Of a stretch of 64,000 nt of DNA, positions 44,469 through 56,000 are shown piece after piece (position 1 is the stretch's first letter; the number at the start of each line of letters is the position of its first letter). Source of the DNA: Gemmiger formicilis. Lineage in GTDB: Bacteria > Bacillota > Clostridia > Oscillospirales > Ruminococcaceae. The notes beneath the pieces were generated by a model. It made no database searches. It saw nothing but the letters and a program-made list of their open reading frames with translations, and was not told where the DNA came from. The position numbers were made by a program, and so were the translations under genes. The stretch lies in assembly GCF_016900095.1 (NCBI RefSeq), contig NZ_JACJJP010000007.1, positions 53,943 through 117,942 of the forward strand. The letters run 5' to 3'.

Positions 44469-45170
44469 ATGGAAATCATCAAAAAGATCAACAACATTGC
44501 CCTGGCCCGGGACGCCAAAGGCCGTGAAATGGTGGTATTCGGCAAAGGACTGGGGTTTCCCGCCACGCCCTACACCCTGCAGGACCTGAGCAAGGTACAG
44601 CGCACCTTCTATGATGTGAGCGACAAATACTTTGCCCTTCTGCAGGAGGTCCCGGAAGAAATCTTCCTGGCCGCCGACGATATTGCGGAGGACGCTAACG
44701 AAGAGCTGGACTGTCCGCTCAACCCCAATCTGCCCTTTATCCTGGCCGATCATCTGAACTTTGCCATCCAGCGCACCCGCGCAGGTATGACCCTGCGCAC
44801 GCCGCTTGCCTACGATATCCGCCACCTGTATCCCAACGAGTACAAGCTGGGCCGCAGCGCGCTGTACATGCTGCGCGACCGTCTGCAGGTGGACCTTCCC
44901 GAACAGGAAGCCGTCAGCATCACCCTGCATATCATCAACGCCGAAGCCGAAAACAGCGACATGCACGCCACCATGCAGAGCGCGCAGGTCATCACCGAAC
45001 TCACCGAAATCGTGGAGAAGGCTTTCGGCATCACCCTGGACCGGGACAGCTTCAACTACTCCCGATTCGCCATGTATCTGCGCTACCTGGTGCAGCGGAT
45101 GATGCAGGGCAAACCTCTTCCTGCCGACGCCGGCAGCCGGGACCTGTTTCTGGCCGTGCGGCGCCAGTAG
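44469..45170 (+). CDS. BglG/LicT-type transcriptional antiterminator, cut by an in-frame TAG in PRD2
   Basis: RNA-binding antiterminator that, when a beta-glucoside PTS signals, binds RAT hairpins and lets transcription pass a terminator. The N-terminal co-antiterminator domain (MEIIKKINNIALARD, MVVFGKGLGFPA) is intact, as is PRD1 with His in LADHLNFAIQR and ITLHIINAEAENS. PRD2 starts normally (SFNYSRFAMYLRYLVQRM), though the family His is Tyr203. The frame then stops at TAG (codon 234, 45168-45170). The same frame continues for 49 codons with the rest of PRD2. As written the protein is 233 residues, against about 280 for the family. It could be inactive, constitutively active, or read through. 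Confidence 0.85.
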   Translation: MEIIKKINNIALARDAKGREMVVFGKGLGFPATPYTLQDLSKVQRTFYDVSDKYFALLQEVPEEIFLAADDIAEDANEELDCPLNPNLPFILADHLNFAIQRTRAGMTLRTPLAYDIRHLYPNEYKLGRSALYMLRDRLQVDLPEQEAVSITLHIINAEAENSDMHATMQSAQVITELTEIVEKAFGITLDRDSFNYSRFAMYLRYLVQRMMQGKPLPADAGSRDLFLAVRRQ

Positions 45171-47269
<2,099 letters not shown>

Positions 47270-47297
47270 TCGGATCATCTGAACCTGTTCTGACCGC

Positions 47298-47322
47298 GGT
47301 GCCGCCCGAAAGCGGCGGCACC
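47298..47322 (+). other. Intercistronic hairpin between PTS and 6-phospho-beta-glucosidase genes
   Basis: GGTGCCGCC and GGCGGCACC, 9-base arms with a 7-base loop and no T run. More likely an mRNA-processing or stability element than a terminator. Confidence 0.55.
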
Positions 47323-47336
47323 CTCTGCGGTCCTGA

Positions 47337-48812
<1,476 letters not shown>

Positions 48813-48843
48813 TTCCGACATTCCCCACTTCATCATAAAAGCA

Positions 48844-48877
48844 CGGGGCACACCGGGCCGTGGCCCGGTGTGCCCCG
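48844..48877. repeat. Perfect 34-base palindrome between glucosidase and HAD genes
   Basis: CGGGGCACACCGGGCC and its exact reverse complement, with a 2-base centre (GT). There is no T run after it. It could be a very stable mRNA hairpin that shields the upstream message, a weak terminator, or a protein site. Confidence 0.75.
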
Positions 48878-48906
48878 CTGTTATGTACAAGAAAGGAACC
48901 CTGCTC

Positions 48907-49752
48907 ATGTCCAAGATCATTTTTCTGGATGTAGACGGCACCCTGGTGGACTATCAGAACCGCCTGCCGGAATCCGCCGCCCTGGCCGTGCGCAAGGCGC
49001 GGGCCAACGGGCACCGGGTCTATCTGTGCACCGGCCGCAGCCGGGCTGAGATCAACCCCGCTCTGTGGGAGCTGGGCATCAACGGCCTGCTGGGGGGCAA
49101 CGGCAGTTATGTGGAGGACGACGGCAAGGTGGTCATGCACCAGCTGCTGACCCTGGACCAGTGCCGCCGGGTGGTGGACTGGCTCCACGCCCGGGGCCTG
49201 GAATTCTACCTGGAAAGCAACAACGGCCTGTTTGCCAGCGAACGGTTTGAGGAGGTGGCCCTGCCCACCCTGCTGGAATACATCCGCCGCAAGGGCAAGG
49301 ATGTGGAAGGCCTGACCGTGCGGGAAATCTTTCCGGACCTGCAGTTCGGCCTGCAGGGGGCGCAGTTCTACCGGGACGACGTGAACAAGATCAGCTTCAT
49401 TCTTCATACCTACCAGGACCATCTGGACTCGGCGCGGGAATTTCCCGACCTGCAGCCCGGCACCTGGGGCGGCAGGGGAGAGACCGCCCTCTTCGGTGAC
49501 CTGGGGGTGAAGAACATCACCAAGGCCCACGCGGTTCAGGTGCTGCTGGACCATCTGGGGGCCGACCGGGCCGACACCATCGGCTTCGGCGACGCCAAGG
49601 TGGACGTGCCCCTGCTGCAGGCCTGCGCCGTGGGGGTGGCCATGGGCAACGGCGGGCCGGAGATCCGTGCCGCCGCCGACTTTGTCACTGACGATGTGGA
49701 GGAAAACGGCCTGTATAACGCCTTTGTCCGCCTGGGTCTGATCGAAGGATGA
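48907..49752 (+). CDS. Cof-type HAD-IIB phosphatase (in beta-glucoside operon)
   Basis: A 281-residue phosphatase. Motif I is IIFLDVDGTLVDYQ, motif II lies in LCTGRSRAEI, the Lys in KNITKAHAV, and motif IV is TIGFGDAKVDVPLLQ. Its place after the 6-phospho-beta-glucosidase suggests it removes phosphate from accumulated sugar phosphates, relieving sugar-phosphate stress; that is inference. The ATG at 48907 has GAAAGGAACC upstream. It is a different sequence from the HAD protein at 43469. Confidence 0.88.
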   Translation: MSKIIFLDVDGTLVDYQNRLPESAALAVRKARANGHRVYLCTGRSRAEINPALWELGINGLLGGNGSYVEDDGKVVMHQLLTLDQCRRVVDWLHARGLEFYLESNNGLFASERFEEVALPTLLEYIRRKGKDVEGLTVREIFPDLQFGLQGAQFYRDDVNKISFILHTYQDHLDSAREFPDLQPGTWGGRGETALFGDLGVKNITKAHAVQVLLDHLGADRADTIGFGDAKVDVPLLQACAVGVAMGNGGPEIRAAADFVTDDVEENGLYNAFVRLGLIEG

Positions 49753-49891
49753 GCCCGGCGGGCAAATGGAAGACCGTCTATACGGACCCCGGCATCGGGG
49801 ACACGGCGCTTTTTCGGGAAAAAATTTTGTCAAAAATTTCACCAATATACAAAAAGAACGAAAAAGCGATAGACTTTGTGTCCGCTTTTGG

Positions 49892-49920
49892 TTGACGTTG
49901 CGGCCCGAACATGCTACTAT
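49892..49920 (+). promoter_or_regulatory. Promoter for ptsH
   Basis: TTGACG at 49892-49897 and TACTAT at 49915-49920 with 17-base spacing and a TG one base before the -10 (extended -10). A small hairpin (GGCACCGG / CCGGTGC) follows in the leader at about 49935-49954. Confidence 0.75.
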
Positions 49921-49972
49921 AGTAATAACACATTGGCACCGGAAATACCGGTGCGTATGGGAGGAAATGACT

Positions 49973-50230
49973 ATGAAAGAATTCACTTATACGATTCAGG
50001 AAGCCGTTGGCATTCACGCTCGTCCGGCGGGCCTGCTGGTCAAGGAAGTTAAGAAATATCAGAGCGCTGTCACCATCACCAAGGGTGATAAGTCGGTCAA
50101 CGCCCTCAAGCTGATGGCCCTGATGGGCATGGGCGTCAAGTGCGGCGATACCGTCACCGTCAAGGTGGAAGGCGCCGACGAGGACACTGCCGCTCCGGCT
50201 CTGGAAGCTTTCTTCAAGGCCAACCTGTAA
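49973..50230 (+). CDS. ptsH: Phosphocarrier protein HPr, lacking the Ser46 regulatory site
   Basis: Carries phosphate from Enzyme I to PTS permeases. The 85-residue protein has the active-site His15 in GIHARPAGLLVK. Aligning to B. subtilis HPr from His15 through VN (KTVNLKSIMG against KSVNALKLMA), the Ser46 position is Lys46. That serine is normally phosphorylated by HPr kinase for CcpA-linked catabolite control, so this HPr cannot be controlled in that way. GGGAGGAAATG precedes the ATG. A terminator sits between this gene and ptsI. Confidence 0.93.
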   Translation: MKEFTYTIQEAVGIHARPAGLLVKEVKKYQSAVTITKGDKSVNALKLMALMGMGVKCGDTVTVKVEGADEDTAAPALEAFFKANL

Positions 50231-50251
50231 GTTCTCTGTCCGACTTCGTCC

Positions 50252-50280
50252 GCGGCCAGCCACCTGGCTGGCCGCTTTTT
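50252..50280 (+). terminator. Terminator/attenuator between ptsH and ptsI
   Basis: GCGGCCAGCC and GGCTGGCCGC form a perfect 10-base-pair stem with loop ACCT, followed by TTTTT. It should reduce read-through into ptsI, giving more HPr than Enzyme I. Confidence 0.88.
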
Positions 50281-50312
50281 CTATCGCTATGCATTGAGTG
50301 AGGTGTAAGCCA

Positions 50313-51992
50313 ATGATCAGTATCCAGGGCAAGGGCGTGTCGTCCGGTGTGGGCATCGGCCCGCTGTATTTCTATCACCGCGCCAAAACCGCGATTCCGC
50401 GGTATACCGTGGAGGACACCGACGCCGAATGGCATCGGTTCAAGGGTGCCCAGACCGGCGCCATCGAGCAGCTGGGCGAACTGGCCGAGAAGGCCCGGGC
50501 CGAAGCAGGCGACGAAGCCGCCATGCTGTTTGAAACCCACCAGATGATGGTGGAGGACCTGGACTATGAGGAAGCCATCGAAGACCGCATCACCAACCAG
50601 AAGATGAATGCCGAGGCCGCCATCGCCGACACGTCGCTGCAGTTTGCCGAGATGTTCGAGGCCATGGACGACAGCTATATGCAGGCCCGCGCCGCCGACG
50701 TGAAGGACGTTTCCCGCCGGCTGCTGGCCATTCTGGGCGGCGCTGTGCAGGGCGGCATTGCCTCCGACGTGCCGGTGCTGCTGGCCGCCGACGATTTGGC
50801 TCCCTCCGAGACCGTCCAGCTGGACAAGTCCAAGATTCTGGGCTTCATCACTGCCGGCGGTTCCGGTTCCAGCCACACCGCCATTCTGGCCCGCACCATG
50901 GGCATTCCCGCTATCGTGGGCGTGGGCGACGCCCTGAAACCGGAGTATGAAGGCCGCCAGGTCATCATCGACGGCGCCACCGGCAGCGTGGTCATCGACC
51001 CCGACGACATGACCCGGGACAAGATGCTGAAGAAGCGGGAAGAACAGCTGCGCCTGCAGCGCCTGCTGGAAACCCTGAAGGGCCAGCCCAACGTGACCAA
51101 GGACGGCAAGAGCATCCGGGTTTACTGCAACATCGGCAGCCCCGAGGATGTGCACGCCGTGCAGGTCAACGACGGCGGCGGCATCGGACTGTTCCGCAGC
51201 GAATTCCTGTACCTGAACTGCGAGGATTATCCCACCGAGGACCAGCAGTTTGAAGCCTACAAGCAGGTTCTGGCCGATATGGACGGCAAGGAAGTCATCA
51301 TCCGCACCCTGGACATCGGCGCGGACAAGCAGATCGGCTACTTCAACCTGCCCCACGAGGAAAACCCCGCCATGGGCATGCGCGCCCTGCGCATCTGCCT
51401 GACCCGGCCGGAAGTCTTCCACACCCAGCTGCGCGCGCTGTACCGTGCCTCTGCGTTCGGCAAGCTGCGCATCATGTTCCCCATGGTCACCAACGTGTGG
51501 GAAGTGCGGGAAGCCAAGCGCCAGTGTGAGGATGTGAAGCGGGAACTGAAGGCCGAGGGCATCCCCTACAGCGAGGACGTGGAGATCGGTATCATGATCG
51601 AAACCCCCGCCGCCGTCATGCTCAGCGACCGCCTGGCCAAGGAAGTGGACTTCTTCAGCGTCGGCACCAACGACCTGACCCAGTACACTCTGGCCTGCGA
51701 CCGTCAGAACAACGACCTGGGCCGCTTCTATGACCCCCATCACCCGGCGGTGCTGCGCATGCTGAAGATGGTGGCCGACAACGCCCACAAGAACGGCATC
51801 TGGACCGGCATCTGCGGTGAGCTGGGCGCCGACCTGACCCTGACCGAGACCTTCCTGGCCATCGGCATCGATGAGCTGTCCGTCTCTCCCCGTGCGGTGC
51901 TGCCCCTGCGCAACGCCATCCGCATGACCGATACCCGGGAGACCAGCCCCCGCATTCTGGCGGCCCTGGCGGACGAATACACCAACAACTGA
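50313..51992 (+). CDS. ptsI: Phosphoenolpyruvate-protein phosphotransferase (PTS Enzyme I)
   Basis: First PTS enzyme: takes phosphate from PEP and passes it to HPr. The 559-residue protein has the N-terminal HPr-binding helices, the phospho-histidine His188 in GGSGSSHTAILARTMGIP, and the C-terminal PEP-binding barrel (GLFRSEFLYL, IRTLDIGADKQ, MFPMVTNVWE, FSVGTNDLTQYTLACDR, GICGELG). The start at 50313 has GAGTGAGGTG upstream. It follows ptsH after a terminator, and a terminator closes the unit. Confidence 0.97.
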   Translation: MISIQGKGVSSGVGIGPLYFYHRAKTAIPRYTVEDTDAEWHRFKGAQTGAIEQLGELAEKARAEAGDEAAMLFETHQMMVEDLDYEEAIEDRITNQKMNAEAAIADTSLQFAEMFEAMDDSYMQARAADVKDVSRRLLAILGGAVQGGIASDVPVLLAADDLAPSETVQLDKSKILGFITAGGSGSSHTAILARTMGIPAIVGVGDALKPEYEGRQVIIDGATGSVVIDPDDMTRDKMLKKREEQLRLQRLLETLKGQPNVTKDGKSIRVYCNIGSPEDVHAVQVNDGGGIGLFRSEFLYLNCEDYPTEDQQFEAYKQVLADMDGKEVIIRTLDIGADKQIGYFNLPHEENPAMGMRALRICLTRPEVFHTQLRALYRASAFGKLRIMFPMVTNVWEVREAKRQCEDVKRELKAEGIPYSEDVEIGIMIETPAAVMLSDRLAKEVDFFSVGTNDLTQYTLACDRQNNDLGRFYDPHHPAVLRMLKMVADNAHKNGIWTGICGELGADLTLTETFLAIGIDELSVSPRAVLPLRNAIRMTDTRETSPRILAALADEYTNN

Positions 51993-52018
51993 GAAAACGG
52001 GTCCCGATTCCCGTAAAA

Positions 52019-52054
52019 CAGGCCGTTCCCCGGCAAGGGGAACGGCCTGTTTCA
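52019..52054. terminator. Terminator shared by ptsI and the MerR gene
   Basis: CAGGCCGTTCCCC and GGGGAACGGCCTG form a 13-base-pair stem followed by TTTC on the + side, with AAAAC before it. It lies between two converging genes and overlaps the MerR stop codon. Confidence 0.85.
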
Positions 52055-52861
52055 TGTCATGTCTTTGGCCGGGCGCACCCGCAGCTGCAGTTCGGTCACG
52101 TGGTCGGCGTCATCCCCCGAAATGTGGATGTCCGCCAACAGAAATTCCAGCAGCGGCCCCTGGGGCTCGTATCCCCGGCGGGCGGCTTCGGCCAGCAGAC
52201 GGGGCACCAGCTCGGCATTCCGGCTGTTGGGGCCCCGGTAGGCCAGGCAGAGATACAACCCCCGGGGCAGGGAACTTTCGCCCCTAGGATGCAGGATGAA
52301 CACCCCGGTGTACCGCTGACAGTCCCCCTGCCCGGCGGCGTCCAGGTCCAGATAGGACCCGATGCCGTCGTTGCCCCACACATACAGGTGGTCGGGGTCA
52401 AAGCTGCGCAGCTGCTGGATCAGAGGGTCCATCTCGGCGTCGGTGTGGTAGGGCTGGTGCAGGGCATGGCACCGCCTGGCGGGAAATTTCTGGGCAAAGC
52501 ACTCCCCCAGGGGCAGACTGTACGCCCGTTCACAGCTGTCCATCCGCTGGCGTACCGTGCGGCGCAGGGCCTGGAGCCGGGCAATCCGGCTGTCCAGCAG
52601 GTCCAGTTCGTCCTCCAGCAGCTGGCGGGTGGTGGCGGCGCTGTGGTCCTGCAGATAGGCCCGGATGGTGGGAACCGGCACGTCCAGGGTGCGCAGGTCC
52701 CGGATCACGTTCAGCCGCCACACGTCCTCAATGCTGTAGGCGCGATAGCCGTTTTCGCTGCGCTTGGGGCACAGCAGCTGCTGCTCCTCGTAATAGCGCA
52801 GCAGGTCCGGGCTCACGCCGTACAGGCGCGCCAGTTCGCTGATGCGGTAAAACCGTGGCAT
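52052..52861 (-). CDS. MerR family transcriptional regulator with C-terminal effector domain
   Basis: A 269-residue DNA-binding regulator. The winged helix-turn-helix MerR domain is at the N-terminus (YRISELARLYGVSPDLLRYYEEQQLL), followed by a dimerisation coiled coil at about 80-112. A GyrI-like/ligand-binding C-terminal domain follows, which could bind a drug or metabolite. The start is ATG with GGAGGGGGCACC upstream. It is divergent from the giant c-di-GMP gene; their start codons are 167 bases apart. It may control that gene or its own transcription. Confidence 0.85.
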   Translation of the reverse strand: MPRFYRISELARLYGVSPDLLRYYEEQQLLCPKRSENGYRAYSIEDVWRLNVIRDLRTLDVPVPTIRAYLQDHSAATTRQLLEDELDLLDSRIARLQALRRTVRQRMDSCERAYSLPLGECFAQKFPARRCHALHQPYHTDAEMDPLIQQLRSFDPDHLYVWGNDGIGSYLDLDAAGQGDCQRYTGVFILHPRGESSLPRGLYLCLAYRGPNSRNAELVPRLLAEAARRGYEPQGPLLEFLLADIHISGDDADHVTELQLRVRPAKDMT

Positions 52862-52890
52862 GGGTGCCCCCTCCTTTCGGCTTTTTCCTT

Positions 52891-52896
52891 ATTATA
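52891..52896 (-). promoter_or_regulatory. Probable -10 box of the MerR gene
   Basis: TATAAT on the minus strand, preceded by TGG (extended -10). The -35 position (52914-52919) reads TATCCT and is weak, as often seen for regulator-dependent promoters. Confidence 0.5.
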
Positions 52897-52932
52897 CCAG
52901 TCCCGCCCTGTTCAGGATAGACCCTTCGCCGG

Positions 52933-52961
52933 TTGCGAACCCCGGCGGCCTTTGTTATAAT
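52933..52961 (+). promoter_or_regulatory. Promoter for the c-di-GMP gene
   Basis: TTGCGA at 52933-52938 and TATAAT at 52956-52961, 17 bases apart. It lies 67 bases before the chosen start codon. Confidence 0.78.
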
Positions 52962-53028
52962 GGGACAGGAACCGTACATAGGTGCGGCCTTTTATAAAAA
53001 TATACAAAAATGGTGTCGGGGGAAGATC

Positions 53029-56000
53029 ATGGCCTTTGATCTGCAGCAATTGTCTCGCGGCGCGCGGGACGCTATGGATTTTTTGGGAGAAAGCTCCCAC
53101 GAATACTATTTTTACTATGAATTTGCAAACCGGTCCGCTGTTTTTTCCCAAAACATGTGGGACCGGTTTGCCCTGCCGCGGGGGGAGGACAACACCGTCA
53201 CTCCGCGGCAGTTGTACGAGATTGTGCACCCCCAGGACCGCCCCATTGTGGATATGCAGTTCCGCCGCCTGTGCCGGGGCGAGGCTGTGCGCTATGAGGG
53301 CCGGTACCGTCTGCGCACCCATACGGGGGATTACATCTGGGTCACCAGCTGCGGCAAGGCCCAGCTGGAGGAGGACGGCCGGCCCGTGTGGATGATCGGC
53401 CGCATTGCCGCCTGCGAAACCGAGGAGGTTTCCCGTCCGGACGTGTTCGACCTGGACCGCCTGAAGCAGGACGCCGAAATCTATCTGGCGGAAAAGACCC
53501 CGGCGAGCCTGCTGGTCATTGGGGTGGACAACCTGCGTTCCATCAACCTGAAGCATGGGCGCCGCTACGGCGATACCCTTCTGGTGCGCCTTCACGCCGC
53601 CTTTGAGGAGGCCGTCTACGGCCGCCAGCGGGTCTACCACACGGTGGGCGATTGCTATGCGGCCGTTTTGCCAGACACCGACCAGGAGCGGGCCACCCAG
53701 GTATTCCGGTATGTGCAGAAGCGCATGGCCGACTATTGTACCCTTTCGGCGGGGTGTGTGCCCCTGCTGACCTATAAGATCCCCGATGCCGAAACCCTGT
53801 ACCAGTATGCCGAGGTGGCGCTGGCAGCGGCCAAGCGGCAGGGCCGGGACAAGATCGTCTTCTTCTCCGCCGAGGACTACGAGAAGGAACTCAGCGTGCT
53901 GGAGCTCAAGGATGAGCTCACCCACAGCGTGGAGGACAACTTCCGCGGATTCTCTCTGGTTTACCAGCCCCAGGTGCTCACCAACAGCTTCCGTCTGTAC
54001 GGCGCCGAGGCTTTGCTGCGCTATCAGTCCCGGCAGCGGGGGGCGGTTTCCCCCACGGATTTCATCCCTCTGCTGGAGCAGACCGGGCTGATCGGCAAGG
54101 TGGGGCTGTGGACCCTGCGCAAGGCGCTGGCCCAGTGCCGGATCTGGCGGCAGCGGGTGCCGGATTTCCGCATGAGCGTCAACCTCTCCTTCGCCCAGCT
54201 TTATCAGGAAAACATTGCCCGGGACGTGCTGAATGCCCTGGAGGAAAGCGGCCTGCCCGGCAATGCCCTGACCCTGGAAGTGACCGAGAGCCTGGAACTG
54301 GTGGAGTACGCCCGCATCAACGAGATTTTCCGCCGCTGGAAACTCAGCGGCATCGAAATTTCGGTGGATGATTTCGGCACCGGCTATTCCGGGCTGAGCC
54401 GGCTGAAAGACCTGGAAGTGGACGAAATCAAGATTGACGGCATGTTCGTCAACAACATCCATCGCAGCGCCTACAACTATCGTCTGCTGAGCAACATGAT
54501 CCAGCTGGCGGACAGCAGCCGCATCCGGGTCTGCTGCGAAGGGGTGGAGAGCGAGGAGGAACTGCAGGTATTGCAGGAACTGCGTCCCATGCTGCTGCAG
54601 GGGTATCTGATCGCCCGTCCCTGCGAACCGGCGGAGCTGGAAGCCCGATTCCTGGACCAGGACAGCCCGCTCTACCGGGAATGGAAGGACCGGGCCGCGG
54701 CCCTGAATGCCCGCCGCGCCGCGGTCCATCCGCCGGAACCGCCCTGTGCCGAAAGCGATCTGGCGCTGAAAATCCTCAATTCCGAAAGCAACATCTATTA
54801 CATCAGCGACCCCGAAACCTGCGAGCTGTATTACCTGAACCCGGCGGGGCAAAGCCTGTTCGGGGTGCGGGATTACCAGGGCCGCAAATGCTACCGGGTG
54901 TTGCAGGGGCGGGATACCCCCTGTCCCAACTGCACCAACAGCCAGCTGCGGCAGGACGGATTTTATGTCTGGGACCACTACAACGAATATTGCGGCCGCC
55001 ATTTCCTTCTGCGGGACAAGCTGATCCAGTACCGGGGCCGTCCGGTGCGCCTGGAGGTGGCCTCGGACATCACCAAGCACGAAAATGTCAGCCGGGACAC
55101 CGGCGAACGCCTGGCCTTTGCCCAGAAGATTGTGGAAAACACCGCCATTCTTTCGGGGGAGAGCCGGTACGACGAAGCCGTGGACAAGGTACTGGCCTCG
55201 GTGGGGCAGTACTACCAGGCCGACCGCGCCTATCTGTTTGAACCCACCCACGGCCAGACCGGATTCTGGGACAATACCTTTGAATGGTGTGCTGACGGGG
55301 TGGAAGCCCAGCACGGCAACTTGCAGCAGGTGCCGCCGGTGGCTTTGGACCGCTGGATGCAGCAGTTTGACCGCGACCGCACCATCTATATCCTGAACAT
55401 GGATGTGGTGCGCGACCAGAACCCCGAGGAATGGGAGGTGCTCAACGCCCAGAAGATCACCCGCCTCATCGCCGTACCCCTGCGGGATGGCGGCAGGACC
55501 ATCGGGTTCATCGGGGTGGACAACCCCCGGAACTCCATCCGGGACGACTCCCAGATCCGGGTTCTGGCCCATTTCCTGATCACCCGCCTGCACCAGGAGC
55601 GCAGCGAGTGCCGGTACAAGCAGCTTTTGCAGTATGATGGCCAGGAAATCATCGACCGCCTGGGCCTGGGGCTGTGGACCATCTACCAGGACCCCCACTC
55701 CGCCCGGCGGAGTATGCTGGGGGACGACACCATGAACACGGCCATGGGCGTGGACCACACCATGGACGAAACCGAGTATTACCAGTTCTGGTATTCCCGC
55801 ATCAACCCCGGCTACTACGAGTATGTGGACCGGGCGATGCAGAGCATGATCGATTCCGGCAAGGTGGTCCAGATGGAATATACCTGGAAACATCCTCTGC
55901 GGGGAGACGTGATGGTGCGCTGCACCGGGGTACGCACCGCCGATGAGGGTGGCCGCATCTGCCTGAAAGGGTACCACCGCCTGGTGGACGACGTGGAGAT

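Noticed and set aside
52933..53028. Upstream TTG start for the c-di-GMP protein
   Set aside because: The TTG is part of the -35 box (TTGCGA) and transcription should start downstream of it; the ATG at 53029 has a good ribosome-binding site.
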